A stretch of 64,000 nt of DNA from Xanthobacteraceae bacterium (GTDB taxonomy: Bacteria > Pseudomonadota > Alphaproteobacteria > Rhizobiales > Xanthobacteraceae). Each line of letters starts with the position of its first letter. The first letter of the stretch is position 1. Position numbers and translations under genes: made by a program. Shown here piece after piece: positions 50,595 to 60,105 of the stretch. The notes under the pieces are model-generated. The model saw only the letters and a program-made list of their open reading frames with translations, was not told the origin of the DNA and searched no databases. Where the stretch lies: the NCBI GenBank assembly GCA_019745775.1, contig JAIESR010000011.1, positions 62,001 through 126,000 on the forward strand, written 5' to 3'.

Positions 50595-51611
50595 ATGCGA
50601 AGGCTGCTGCTGGCGCTTGCCGCGCTGACCGCGCTTCACACATCGGCACCGGCGCAGAGCGTCGCCGATTTCTACAAGGGCAAGACTATCCGCATGGTGG
50701 TCGGCATCGACGTCGGCTCCGGCTACGACGTGAATGCGCGGTTGCTTGCACGCCACATTGTGAATCACATCCCCGGCAATCCGGCGATCGTGGTGCAGAA
50801 CCAGCCCGGCGCCGGCAGCGCCAACATGACGGCGCAGGTCTACGCCAACGGGCCGTTCGACGGCACTTTGATCGGCGCGGCGTTCGCGGGGCTCCCCACC
50901 TACCCGCTGTTCACGCCGGCGGCGGCATCGCGTTTCGATCTCACCAGGCTCAACTGGCTCGGGAACACCAACCGCGAAACGCACGTCACTTACGTCTGGC
51001 ACAAGTCGAAGGTGCAGTCGTTCGACGAACTGCGCACCACCGAGCTGATCATGGGCGCGCAAGCCGCCGGCTCTTCGCAGGTCGATTTCCCGCTGGTCGC
51101 CAATGCGCTGTTCGGCCTCAAGCACAAGGTCATCACCGGGTACGGCTCCACCGCCAAGATCAACCTCGCGATGGAATCGGGCGAAGTCGACGGCGCGATC
51201 GCGGCGCTGACCAGCGTGCGCACGCTCTCCTCGCAATGGCTGGCGGAGAAGAAGATCAAGATCATCACGCAATGGGCGCTGCGCCCGAATCCCGACTTGC
51301 CCGGCGTACCCAATGCGCTCGATCTCGCCAGGACCGACGAACAGCGCGCCGCCATGCAGCTCATCATGGCGCGGCTCGACGTCGGGCGGCCGTTCTTCCT
51401 GCCGCAGAACGTTCCGGCGGACCGGGTCGCGGCGCTGCGCGAGGCGTTCGACAAGACGATGAAGGACCCCGCTTATCTCGCCGAAGCGAAAAAGCTCAAG
51501 ATCGACGTCGATCCCATGAACGGCGCCGACCTCGCCGCCTTCGTCGCGCAAGTATTGAAGACGCCGCCCGACACCGTGGCGCGCGTGCGCAAGGCGCTGG
51601 AGACGAAGTAG
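50595..51611 (+). CDS. Bug/TctC-family periplasmic substrate-binding protein
   Basis: 338 residues. The signal peptide is MRRLLLALAALTALHTSAPA. It has SVADFYKGKTIRMVVGIDVG and SGYDVNARLLARHIVNHIPG, closely matching the receptor at 61256 (ADFYKGKTIRVVVGISVGSG). The two form a second paralogue pair with a GSGYD loop, distinct from the SAGGTYD pair at 959-3105. It is transcribed just after the cytochrome pair, with a GGAGG-type site before ATG 50595, and converges with the next Bug gene. Confidence 0.9.
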   Translation: MRRLLLALAALTALHTSAPAQSVADFYKGKTIRMVVGIDVGSGYDVNARLLARHIVNHIPGNPAIVVQNQPGAGSANMTAQVYANGPFDGTLIGAAFAGLPTYPLFTPAAASRFDLTRLNWLGNTNRETHVTYVWHKSKVQSFDELRTTELIMGAQAAGSSQVDFPLVANALFGLKHKVITGYGSTAKINLAMESGEVDGAIAALTSVRTLSSQWLAEKKIKIITQWALRPNPDLPGVPNALDLARTDEQRAAMQLIMARLDVGRPFFLPQNVPADRVAALREAFDKTMKDPAYLAEAKKLKIDVDPMNGADLAAFVAQVLKTPPDTVARVRKALETK

Positions 51612-51616
51612 CGATG

Positions 51617-52582
51617 CTACTGCGCGGTGATGCCCGCCGCCTTCACCAGCGCGGCGTTGGTCTTGATCTCGTTCCGGATATAGCTGTCGAATTCCTCGAG
51701 CTTCATCAGCATCGGCTCGGCGCCGAGCTTGGCCATGCTGGCGCGCACGTCCGCGGATTCGAGCGCCTTCGCCGTTTCCGCATGCAGCCGGTTGACGACC
51801 TCGCGCGGCGTCTTCGACGGCACCGCCATGCCGACCCAGAAATTGTAGTCCGAGTTCGCAATCCCGGCTTCGAGCGTGGTCGCGACATCCGGCAGCGCCA
51901 GCGAGCGCTTGGTGCTGCCCATCGCCAGCGCCAGCAGCTTCTTGCCGGCGATCAGCGGCAGCACCGCATTGACCGGGCAGAAATAGTAATCGACGCGCCC
52001 GGCGATGACCTCGGTCAAAGCCTCTGGCGTGCCTTTGAACGGCACATGGACGACCTCGATGCCGGCGCCCATGCGGAAGCGTTCGGCGTTGAGCTGTGTC
52101 GCGGTGCCGACGCCGGCCGACGCATAGTTCATGGCGCCCGGCTTCGCCTTGGCTGCCTTTACGAGGTCAGCCACGGTCTTGAGGTTCTTGTCCGGCGAGA
52201 TCACCAGCACCTGCGGCAGCAGCGCCAGCGGCGTGATGCCGGTGAGGTCGCGCACGGTGTCGTATTGCGTGTTGGGATAGGTCGTCGGCGTGATCGTGTA
52301 GGACGACGAATGCACCAGGATGGTGTGGCCGTCCGCGTCGGCCCGTGCGACCGCGGCCATGCCGATGGTGCCGCCGGCGCCCGGACGGTTCTCGACGATG
52401 AAGGGCTGGCCGAGCTGCTCCTGCAGCCGCTGTGCCACCGTCCGCGCCATGATGTCGGTGGCGCTGCCGGCGGTGAACGGCACGATCACGGTCACCCGCT
52501 TGGTCGGCCATGCTTGGGCAAGCGCCTCGCCGTGCGCGATGCACGCGGCGGTCGCAAGAACCCAAATCCAGGTACGTCGCAT
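51617..52582 (-). CDS. Bug/TctC-family periplasmic substrate-binding protein
   Basis: 321 residues. The signal peptide (MRRTWIWVLATAACIAHGEA) starts at ATG 52582, with GAGGGG just before it. Ligand loop VIVPFTAGSATDIMARTVAQ, then ENRPGAGGTIGMAAVARADA and YASAGVGTATQLNAERFRMG. It is convergent with the previous receptor (five bases between stops) and divergent from the molybdenum hydroxylase operon starting at 52732. A receptor reading away from that operon could import its substrate. Confidence 0.9.
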   Translation of the reverse strand: MRRTWIWVLATAACIAHGEALAQAWPTKRVTVIVPFTAGSATDIMARTVAQRLQEQLGQPFIVENRPGAGGTIGMAAVARADADGHTILVHSSSYTITPTTYPNTQYDTVRDLTGITPLALLPQVLVISPDKNLKTVADLVKAAKAKPGAMNYASAGVGTATQLNAERFRMGAGIEVVHVPFKGTPEALTEVIAGRVDYYFCPVNAVLPLIAGKKLLALAMGSTKRSLALPDVATTLEAGIANSDYNFWVGMAVPSKTPREVVNRLHAETAKALESADVRASMAKLGAEPMLMKLEEFDSYIRNEIKTNAALVKAAGITAQ

Positions 52583-52731
52583 AACCCCTCCCTGAGGCGT
52601 CTTTACGTTTAGGCGATATTGAGCAGCCCACGTTGCGCCCCACAAGGGGGGCGTGTGATTTTCGGACCGTAGGGTAAGCTGGCGCAGCCCGATAGCCCGG
52701 ATATCCGCCGGCAGCGTCTTGAGGTCGCAGG

Positions 52732-53610
52732 TTGAAATCGCCCCCGTTCGAATACGCACGCGCCGCCTCGATCGAGGAAGCTTGCGCCTTTATCGCGCAG
52801 CACGGCGACGACGCCAAGCTGATTGCGGGCGGGCAGAGCCTGGTGCCGATGATGGCGTTCCGGCTGCTGCGCCCGGGCTGGCTGATCGACATCGATGCGA
52901 TCCCCGCCCTGAAATATGTTGCGATCGAAACCGACGCCGCGCGCATGGGCGCCTGCACGCGGCAATGCGACATCCAGCATGATGACGTACTCGCCGCCGC
53001 CGTACCGCTTCTCCGGCAGGCGCTGGCGCATGTCGGCCATGTGCAGACCCGCAATCGCGGCACCGCCGGCGGCAGCCTCGTGCATGCCGATCCCTCGGCG
53101 GAGCTGCCGCTTACGGCGCAAGTGCTCGAAGCCCGCATGGTGCTGCGCTCGCACTCCGACACCCGCACGCTGCCGGCCGCCTCTTTCTTCGAAGGGGCAA
53201 TGACCACCGCCGTCCGGCCGGATGAGTGTGTGGTTGAAATCCAGTGGCCGGTCTGGCGCGAGAAGAAGACCGGCTCCGCCTTCACCGAGATCAGCCGCCG
53301 CCACGGCGACTTCGCCATCGTCGCCGCCGCCGCGCAGGTCGCGGTCGACGACGATGCGCGCTGCACGCGCGCGGCCTTCGGCATCGGCGGCGCGGCGCCG
53401 ACGCCGGCCGCATTCCCCGACCTGGCGAAACGGCTGGTCGGTACGCGATTGGAGAAAGAGACGCTGCGCGACGTGGCGCATGACGCCGCCGCCACCCTCG
53501 AACCCGGCAGCGACATCCACGCCAGCGCCGGCTATCGCCGGCATCTCGCCGGCGTGCTGGCGGCGCGTGTCCTCCAATCGGCCTACGACGCCGCGAGGGC
53601 GGCGCGATGA
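52732..53610 (+). CDS. Molybdenum hydroxylase FAD subunit (CoxM type)
   Basis: 292 residues from TTG 52732. The FAD-binding motif is AKLIAGGQSLVPMMAFRLL and the second is TRNRGTAGGSLVHADPSAEL, which match CoxM (AGGxS, TIGGN region). Electrons flow from molybdenum via the [2Fe-2S] subunit to this FAD. The stop overlaps the CoxS-type gene (ATGA). No ATG or GTG in frame gives the complete first motif with a better site, hence TTG. Confidence 0.9.
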   Translation: MKSPPFEYARAASIEEACAFIAQHGDDAKLIAGGQSLVPMMAFRLLRPGWLIDIDAIPALKYVAIETDAARMGACTRQCDIQHDDVLAAAVPLLRQALAHVGHVQTRNRGTAGGSLVHADPSAELPLTAQVLEARMVLRSHSDTRTLPAASFFEGAMTTAVRPDECVVEIQWPVWREKKTGSAFTEISRRHGDFAIVAAAAQVAVDDDARCTRAAFGIGGAAPTPAAFPDLAKRLVGTRLEKETLRDVAHDAAATLEPGSDIHASAGYRRHLAGVLAARVLQSAYDAARAAR

Positions 53611-54098
53611 GCGAACGGCTCTATGCGATCGCAATCGAGGTGAATGGCACGAAGCGCACCGGCCAGGTGACGGCGCGGACCTCGCTCGTCGACTGGCTGC
53701 GCGAACATCTCAATCTCACCGGCACGCATGTCGGCTGCGAGCACGGCATCTGCGGCGCCTGCTCGGTGATGCTCGACGGCGCACCCGTGCGCTCCTGCCT
53801 GATGTATGCCGTGCAGGCGGACGGCCATCGCGTCACGACTGTCGAGGGTCTGGCACGGCCAGACGGACAATTGAGCGTCTTGCAGGACAGCTTCTGCGAA
53901 GCACACGGGCTGCAATGCGGCTACTGCACGCCCGGCATGCTGATCGCGGCGCAGGCGCTGCTCGACGAGAACCCGCGGCCCAGCGAGCACGAGATTCGCG
54001 ATGCGATCGGCGGCAATCTCTGCCGCTGCACCGGCTATCAGCAGATCGTCGAGGCGATCGAGCTCGCCGCGCGGCGCATGGCCGGAGAGGCGGAATGA
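53607..54098 (+). CDS. Molybdenum hydroxylase [2Fe-2S] subunit (CoxS type)
   Basis: 163 residues. C44, C49, C52 and C64 form the plant-ferredoxin-type cluster (HVGCEHGICGACSV, RSC). C104, C107, C139 and C141 form the second (LQCGYCTPG, NLCRCTGYQ). It overlaps its neighbours by four bases on each side, giving a tightly coupled CoxM-S-L operon. Confidence 0.95.
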   Translation: MSERLYAIAIEVNGTKRTGQVTARTSLVDWLREHLNLTGTHVGCEHGICGACSVMLDGAPVRSCLMYAVQADGHRVTTVEGLARPDGQLSVLQDSFCEAHGLQCGYCTPGMLIAAQALLDENPRPSEHEIRDAIGGNLCRCTGYQQIVEAIELAARRMAGEAE

Positions 54099-56500
54099 GC
54101 ACGCCGCAGACGAGCCCCTACGGCTTCCGCTATATCGGCGCCAAGCGCCGCACCAAGGAACATCCGCGCTTTGTCACGGGACGCGGCCGCTACGCCGCCG
54201 ACATCGCGCTGCCCGGCCTCAAGCATGTCGCACTCGTCGCATCGCCGCATGCGAGCGCGAAAATCCTGTCGATATGTTCGGAGGCGGCGCGCGCGGTACC
54301 GGGCGTGCACTATGTGCTCACCGGCGACGAATTCTGCGCCGCCACGGATTCGCTGCCGATCGGTGTCGATGCGCCGAAAGTGACGCGCTGGGCGCTGGCG
54401 CGCGAGCGGGTGCGCTATGCCGGCGAGTGGGTCGCCGCGGTCGTCGCCGATACGCGCGCGCTGGCCGAGGACGCCGCCGAACTGATCGAGGTCGAATACG
54501 AGCCGCTGCCGCACGTGACCGACGCCGAGCAGGCGATCGCCAATACCGACACGCTGGTGCACCCGGCGCACGGCTCGAACGTGATCCTGCACCGGAATTT
54601 CGTCTGGGGCCCGGTCGAGGCCGAATTCGCCAACGCCGATCACCGGCTCTCGTTCCGTGCGACCTGGAACCGGAACGCGACGGTGCCGATCGAGACCTTC
54701 GCCGTCGCTGCGCAGTGGAACCCCGCGACCGAAATCCTCGACATCTGGGCGTCGATCCAGATGCCGAAATATCCCGATCAGGCGGCACGGGCGCTGCGGC
54801 TCCCGGGCAATGCGGTGCGCGTCCACTATGACGTCGACGTCGGCGGCAGCTACGGCGTGAAGCGCGGCATCAAGCACACGGTCTTGGTCGGATATCTGGC
54901 AAGACGCCTCGGCATGCCGGTACGCCTGATCGAGGATCGGCTCGAGAACATGCGCGGCGGCGACATGCACGGTCCCGACCGCACCTTCGACATGACTGCG
55001 GCCTTCGACGGCGACGGCACCATCCGCGCGCTGAAGATCCGCGCCATCGACAACGTCGGCGCCTATGCCGGCCGCGCGCCGTTTCAGCTCGGCAAGCCGG
55101 TGAGCGCCATCTGCGGACCCTACGCGGTCAAGGCGGTGGCCTACGAGCCGGTGTCGGTGATGACCAACAAGACGCCGCAGGAAGCGGTGCGCGGCTTCGG
55201 CCAGGCGCCGACCAACTTCGCGCTCGAGCGCACCATGGACCGTGTCGCTCGCCACCTGAACATGGACCGCCTCGCGGTGCGCCAGAAGAACCTGATCCGC
55301 AAGGACCAGTTCCCGTACACGATCCCGAGCGGCTCGACCTACGACTCCGGCGACTACCAGACCGTGCTCGACAAGGCGCTTGCCGCCATCGACTACCCGG
55401 CGCTGGTGAAACAGCGCGATGCGGCACGCGAGAACGGCAGGCTCGCCGGCATCGGCATCTCGACCTGCCTGGAGCCGAGCGGCGGCAACTCCGCGTTCGA
55501 GCCGCTGCTGAACCCGAAGAACGAGACGACTACCTGGATGGATTCGTGCCTGGTGCGCATCGACCTCTCGGGCGCGATCACCGGCATCATGGGCACGTCG
55601 TCGTCGGGCCAGGGCCACGAGACGCTGGTGTCGACCGTGATCGGCGAAGTCCTGGAGCGCGACCCCGCGACCATCCGGGTGATCCACGCCGACTCGCTCC
55701 AGGCCCTGCCCTCGAACAGCCCGGTCGGCAGCCGGATGGCGATCATGCTGGGCGGCGCCGCCGCCGGCGCGGCGCGCCAGATCAAGGAGACGCTGCTCGC
55801 GATCGCCGCGCATAATTTCGAATGCGAGAAGGAAGACCTCGACTACCGCGACGGCAACGTCAACCTGAAGGGCGTGCCGGACAAGATGCTGAGCTGGGAC
55901 CAGTTGGTCGAGATCGCGCACCGCAAATTCCACGCGATGCCGGCCGGCGTCGAGCCCGGGCTACAGGCGAAATTCGTCTGGGAAGTCCCGACCGGCGGCG
56001 GCCTGCCGACGCCCGACGGACGCATCCAGATCTACCCCTGCTACGCCTTCGAGTGCCACATCGTCTATGTGGAGATCGATCCCGACACCGCGCAGCCTGA
56101 GATCAAGCGATATGTCTGCGGGCACGATTGCGGCGTGATGATCAATCCCGACATCGTGCACGGCATGACCTATGGCGGCATCGCGCACGGGATCGGCGCC
56201 GCGCTCTACGAGCAGTTCACCTATGACGACAACGGCCAGCTCACCAGCGGCACGTTCATGGACTACCTGATCCCGAGCGCGCACGAAATTCCACCGGTGA
56301 AAATCGTCGATCATTGCACGCCTTCCCCGATTACCACCTTTGGGCAGAAAGGCTCGGGTGAAGCCGGCTATCTCGGTGCGCCGGCGGCAGTCGCCAATGC
56401 GATCAACGACGCGCTCGCGCCGCTCCATGTCGAGGTCAACACGTTGCCGATATCCCATCTGGCGATCTGGGAAACGATCGAAAAGGCGAAGCGCCAGTAA
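54095..56500 (+). CDS. Molybdenum hydroxylase molybdopterin subunit (CoxL type)
   Basis: 801 residues. A CoxL-like start (GAKRRTKEHPRFVTGRGRY), GGSYGVKRGIKHTVLVGYLA, RGFGQAPTNFALERTMDRVA, SSSGQGHETLVSTVIGEVLE, and E756 in QKGSGEAGYLGAPAAV, the catalytic Glu. The AYxCSFR active-site loop of true aerobic CO dehydrogenase is absent, so CO is not the substrate. No signal peptide is present, so it is cytoplasmic, unlike the Tat-exported enzyme at 44545. A heterocycle or aldehyde substrate is likely. Confidence 0.9.
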   Translation: MSTPQTSPYGFRYIGAKRRTKEHPRFVTGRGRYAADIALPGLKHVALVASPHASAKILSICSEAARAVPGVHYVLTGDEFCAATDSLPIGVDAPKVTRWALARERVRYAGEWVAAVVADTRALAEDAAELIEVEYEPLPHVTDAEQAIANTDTLVHPAHGSNVILHRNFVWGPVEAEFANADHRLSFRATWNRNATVPIETFAVAAQWNPATEILDIWASIQMPKYPDQAARALRLPGNAVRVHYDVDVGGSYGVKRGIKHTVLVGYLARRLGMPVRLIEDRLENMRGGDMHGPDRTFDMTAAFDGDGTIRALKIRAIDNVGAYAGRAPFQLGKPVSAICGPYAVKAVAYEPVSVMTNKTPQEAVRGFGQAPTNFALERTMDRVARHLNMDRLAVRQKNLIRKDQFPYTIPSGSTYDSGDYQTVLDKALAAIDYPALVKQRDAARENGRLAGIGISTCLEPSGGNSAFEPLLNPKNETTTWMDSCLVRIDLSGAITGIMGTSSSGQGHETLVSTVIGEVLERDPATIRVIHADSLQALPSNSPVGSRMAIMLGGAAAGAARQIKETLLAIAAHNFECEKEDLDYRDGNVNLKGVPDKMLSWDQLVEIAHRKFHAMPAGVEPGLQAKFVWEVPTGGGLPTPDGRIQIYPCYAFECHIVYVEIDPDTAQPEIKRYVCGHDCGVMINPDIVHGMTYGGIAHGIGAALYEQFTYDDNGQLTSGTFMDYLIPSAHEIPPVKIVDHCTPSPITTFGQKGSGEAGYLGAPAAVANAINDALAPLHVEVNTLPISHLAIWETIEKAKRQ

Positions 56501-56589
56501 GGCCGGCGGGCGGCGCCCAAATTCTGCCAACCATAGGCCCGACGATCTGTCGGCTTCAGTACATAACAAGTCCCAGCGGAGGAAATGTA

Positions 56590-56802
56590 ATGAGTACCTC
56601 GGCAGAGCCCCCTCGCAACCAGGCCGCGCGTTTTCTCTCAATGGCAGCAGAAGCGCGCGATGAAGGAAAATCTGGTGTTGCCGATTTCCTAGCTGAGATT
56701 GCCAGGCGGGTGGCGGCCGCGGAGCCAACACAGGCTCAAGCAGAGCAGCAAGAGACGATCGCGGTCCAGCAGCAAGACGAACGCGCACAGCATACCGAAT
56801 AG
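56590..56802 (+). CDS. Small Ala/Gln-rich protein of unknown function
   Basis: 70 residues. AARFLSMAAEARDEGKSGVA then DFLAEIARRVAAAEPTQAQA make helical segments, followed by a Gln-rich end. GGAGG precedes ATG 56590 by 5-6 bases, which supports it being real. I do not recognise a family. It is followed by a second orphan gene. Confidence 0.45.
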   Translation: MSTSAEPPRNQAARFLSMAAEARDEGKSGVADFLAEIARRVAAAEPTQAQAEQQETIAVQQQDERAQHTE

Positions 56803-56929
56803 CCGACAGCGGACGGTATCTCAGTGCCGGCCGCCGCGCGGCCGGTCTGTTGCTGCGTCGGGTATCGCGTCACCATCATCGCAAGTCGCCGCAACGGTCG
56901 CACAGGGGCACTCAACAGGGGAATCAGAG

Positions 56930-57292
56930 ATGTTATCTTCGACACGCGAACCTGCGGCAGCAGACAAATTGGCGGTTGTCACCTCGGAAATCCGAGAGAT
57001 CGTCCGGCAAGATCCGGGGGGTGCCCGGCAAGATCCGGGCGGTCACAGTCAGCTCGTGGCCGACAATCTCGCCTCACTGCTACAGCGAGTGGCTGGGACG
57101 ACGACGCAAGAAATCGACTACCTTATTGCCGAGCTTCGGGCGCTGCGCGAGAAGCTGCAGAACGACGAAACGCGCGTGCAAAACGCAATCGCCAGATACA
57201 CGAACCTGAGCCAATCGACCCTGCACTCGACGAAGGTCATTTCCGAGTGCCTGGCGAACTGGAAACAAAGTTCCCGACGCGCCGGACGTTGA
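56930..57292 (+). CDS. Coiled-coil protein of unknown function with a short internal duplication
   Basis: 120 residues from ATG 56930. IREIVRQDPGGARQDPGGHS carries a tandem duplication (CGGCAAGATCCGGGGGGTGC, then CGGCAAGATCCGGGCGGTCA) of seven residues. Afterwards heptad-like leucines (TTQEIDYLIAELRALREKLQ then NDETRVQNAIARYTNLSQ) suggest a coiled coil. No ribosome site stands out. The gene looks unlike its neighbours and converges with the GMC oxidoreductase gene. Confidence 0.4.
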   Translation: MLSSTREPAAADKLAVVTSEIREIVRQDPGGARQDPGGHSQLVADNLASLLQRVAGTTTQEIDYLIAELRALREKLQNDETRVQNAIARYTNLSQSTLHSTKVISECLANWKQSSRRAGR

Positions 57293-57378
57293 ACGGTCGG
57301 CTGACTGATTGCCAGTATAAAGTCGTCGATCCGGCCCCTTGAAGGCCTGGCTATAACCAGTGCCGGCACGTCATCGAA

Positions 57379-59076
57379 TCACGCGGCCGCGTCGGCACCA
57401 ATGGCCGCGGCAATTTTTTCCGCCAGCATGATGGTCGGAATGTTGGTGTTGCCGCGCGTCAGCGTCGGCATGATGGAGGCGTCGACGACGCGCAACCCGC
57501 CAAAGCCGCGCACGCGTCCCGCGGAATCGACGACGGCGTTCGGGTCGTCCACCCGCCCCATGCGGCAGGTCCCGACCGGATGAAACTGGCCGGCGACGTT
57601 GTCGCGGATGTGCTCGGCGAGCGCTGCGTCGTCCGCCACCAGCGCCGTGAGATCGACCCGGCGGTCCGCCAGCGTGGAGAGCACGGGCTCACGTAAGGCC
57701 GGAACGAGATCGAGAAGCGTGGCGATGACGGTGCTCTTTAGAGCATTCGCACGCGAAACCCGATTGAGCATGCGCAGCCGGTCGGAGAATTTGACCGGGA
57801 AAGTCACGCCGCCGATTTCGCGCACGCGGGGATCGGCAAGCATATCGACGGTGCGGCGGAACGCGATCTTGAAGCGCTGCAGGTCGAGCTCATGGCCGGT
57901 GAAGTTGAACTCGACCAGCGGCTCCTGCCGCGCATCGGCCCCCGCGAGCGACACCTGCCCGCGCGCAAACGGCTTCCACAGCACCGGCGCGAGATTGGCG
58001 ATCTGGTGGCCGAGCGCGCTCCAGGAGGTCTTGCTCTGGACGTTGATGTACATGTCCGCGGGCGGACAGCCGGGCACGCCCGACGAGAAGCGGAACAACG
58101 TGGTCGGATGCGGGCGTAGCGACGGCGCCTGCCGCCCGTGTGGCTTGAGGTGGATCGCCACGAACAGGATGGCGTGATTGGACAGGTTGCGGCCGACGGG
58201 CAGGTCCGCGCGCACCGCGATGCCGTGCTCGCGCAGATGGTCCGCCGGCCCGATGCCGGAACGCATCAGCATCGCAGGCGAGTGGATGCTGCCCAGCGAA
58301 ACAATGATCTCGCGGGCGCGAAACTCGATGTCCTCGCCGGCAACGTCGGCCTTCACGCCGACGGCCCGGCTCCCCTCGAACAACAATTGATTTACGAACG
58401 CGCCATGGGCGACGGTCAGATTGCTGCGCGCGCGCACCGCCGCATCCAGATAGCAGATCGCCGACGACGCCCGCCTGTCGGGCCAGTTGCTCATAGGCAC
58501 CGAGCAGTAGCCGTCGCGGAAGTCGCCGTTCATGTCGGCGATAAAGGGTAACTGGCGCTCCTGCGCATAGCCATGCATCGCATGCGACAGCGGCGGCCAA
58601 TCCGCGACCGGCGTGCGCCGGATTGGCACCGGCCCCTCGCCGCCGTGCAGGCTGCTGCCGGCGAAATCGAAGTCAGATTCGAGCTTGCGAAAGAACGGCA
58701 GCACGTCGTTCCAGCCCCAGCTCGCCGCGCCCAGCGCCTCCCATTCGTCGTAGTCGTCGGGCGTGCCGCGCAACGCCACCATGCCCATCACGGACGAGCC
58801 GCCGCCCATGATGCGCCCTTGCGAAAAGCCGACCTTGGGCGAGTTATGGCGCAGCCGCCAATGCACCTTCAGCGGCCACATATAGGCGTCGTTGTAATAG
58901 GAGACTGGATAGGTGTCGCGCACATCGGCGGGCAGATCGTCCGGCGGCGTGTCCTGCCCGGCTTCGAGCAACAGCACGCTGCGGTTCGACGCCGCGGACA
59001 GACGGTTGGCCAGCACGCAGCCGGCTGCGCCGCCACCCACGACAATGATGTCGTAATGCCTGGTCGCAAGGCTCAC
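57379..59076 (-). CDS. GMC-family FAD-dependent oxidoreductase (choline dehydrogenase-like)
   Basis: 565 residues from GTG 59076, which overlaps the Bug receptor stop (GTGA). The FAD motif is YDIIVVGGGAAGCVLANRLS, then LLLEAGQDTPPDDL. GMC signatures: GRIMGGGSSVMGMVALRGTP, EIIVSLGSIHSPAMLMRSGI, and at the end FHPVGTCRMG, in which the catalytic His pair region lies (HPVGTCRMG and NTNIPTIMLAEK). The family oxidises alcohols, often to aldehydes. Being translationally coupled with a Bug receptor indicates that both act on the same compound. Confidence 0.9.
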   Translation of the reverse strand: MSLATRHYDIIVVGGGAAGCVLANRLSAASNRSVLLLEAGQDTPPDDLPADVRDTYPVSYYNDAYMWPLKVHWRLRHNSPKVGFSQGRIMGGGSSVMGMVALRGTPDDYDEWEALGAASWGWNDVLPFFRKLESDFDFAGSSLHGGEGPVPIRRTPVADWPPLSHAMHGYAQERQLPFIADMNGDFRDGYCSVPMSNWPDRRASSAICYLDAAVRARSNLTVAHGAFVNQLLFEGSRAVGVKADVAGEDIEFRAREIIVSLGSIHSPAMLMRSGIGPADHLREHGIAVRADLPVGRNLSNHAILFVAIHLKPHGRQAPSLRPHPTTLFRFSSGVPGCPPADMYINVQSKTSWSALGHQIANLAPVLWKPFARGQVSLAGADARQEPLVEFNFTGHELDLQRFKIAFRRTVDMLADPRVREIGGVTFPVKFSDRLRMLNRVSRANALKSTVIATLLDLVPALREPVLSTLADRRVDLTALVADDAALAEHIRDNVAGQFHPVGTCRMGRVDDPNAVVDSAGRVRGFGGLRVVDASIMPTLTRGNTNIPTIMLAEKIAAAIGADAAA

Positions 59077-60044
59077 TGCGGTTTCATCCCCGAAGCCTTG
59101 ACGACCTTGCCCCACTTCTCGATCTCGCCGGCGAAGACCTTGCCGAATGACTCGGGCGAGCCCGGCAGCGGCTCGCCGCCGGTGTCGGTGAGGCGCGCGC
59201 GCATCTTGGTATCCGCATAGGCGGCGTTGACCGCCTTGTTGAGGATGCCGATGACTTCCGCCGGCGTGTTGCGCGGCACACCGATGCCGGTCGTTGCGCT
59301 CGCCTCGTAGCCCGGCAGCGTTTCGGTCATCAGCGGCAGCTCGGGAAAAATCGTCGAACGCTCCGACGTTGTCACCGCAAGCGCGCGCAGGGTCTTCTTG
59401 CGCAGCGGTCCGATCGAGGCCGACATCGGCTCGAACATCATGTCGGCCTTGCCGGCGATCATGTCGCGCAGCGCCGGGCCGCCGCCGTCATAGTGCAGCT
59501 CTTCGACATCGACGCCGGTCATCAGCCGGAACAGCTTGCCGGATACATGCGGCGACGAGCCGGTGCCGGTCATTGCCATCTTGAGCTTGCCCGGATTGGC
59601 CTTGGCGTAGGCGATCAGCTCGGGGACGGTCGCCGCGGGAACGGAGGGATGCACCACCAGCGCCTCGCGGGTGAGCGCTGCGACCGGCGCGATGTCGCGA
59701 CGGATGTCGAACGGGAGATTCGGAAACAGCGTGGCATTGATCGCGTTCGCAGGCCCCATCAGGAGGATGGTGTAGCCGTCGGCAGGCGCGCGCACGACGA
59801 TCTCGGTCGCGGGATTGCTGGAGCCGCCCGGCAGGTTCTCGACCGTAAACGGCTGGCCGAGCTGCCTTGTCAGCCATTCGCCAATCAGACGCGCCAGGAT
59901 GTCGTTCGGGCCGCCGGGCGCGAAGCCGACGACAAAGCGCACCGGGCGCGTTGGATAGGATTGCGCCACCACGAGCCGCGACGCGGCCGGCAGCGCGGCC
60001 GCACCCAGCGCAAAACGCAGAAACCGTCGGCGTGGACCAACCAT
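59073..60044 (-). CDS. Bug/TctC-family substrate-binding protein, twin-arginine signal
   Basis: 323 residues. The N-terminus MVGPRRRFLRFALGAAALPA has R-R-x-F-L-R, fitting Tat export rather than Sec, unlike most Bug genes in this window. Ligand loop VVGFAPGGPNDILARLIGEW, then ENLPGGSSNPATEIVVRAPA and MTGTGSSPHVSGKLFRLMTG. It is followed, with four bases overlapping, by the GMC oxidoreductase. This pairing is the clearest receptor-enzyme link among the orphan receptors. Confidence 0.9.
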   Translation of the reverse strand: MVGPRRRFLRFALGAAALPAASRLVVAQSYPTRPVRFVVGFAPGGPNDILARLIGEWLTRQLGQPFTVENLPGGSSNPATEIVVRAPADGYTILLMGPANAINATLFPNLPFDIRRDIAPVAALTREALVVHPSVPAATVPELIAYAKANPGKLKMAMTGTGSSPHVSGKLFRLMTGVDVEELHYDGGGPALRDMIAGKADMMFEPMSASIGPLRKKTLRALAVTTSERSTIFPELPLMTETLPGYEASATTGIGVPRNTPAEVIGILNKAVNAAYADTKMRARLTDTGGEPLPGSPESFGKVFAGEIEKWGKVVKASGMKPQ

Positions 60045-60105
60045 GGCATTCCTCCCTCGCCTCGCCGCGCTTTGCGCGGTCGTTGTCGTTAGCGGTCGCT
60101 TGCAA

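Noticed and set aside
54095-56500. Aerobic CO dehydrogenase large subunit
   Set aside because: The AYxCSFR loop that carries the copper-binding Cys is not present.
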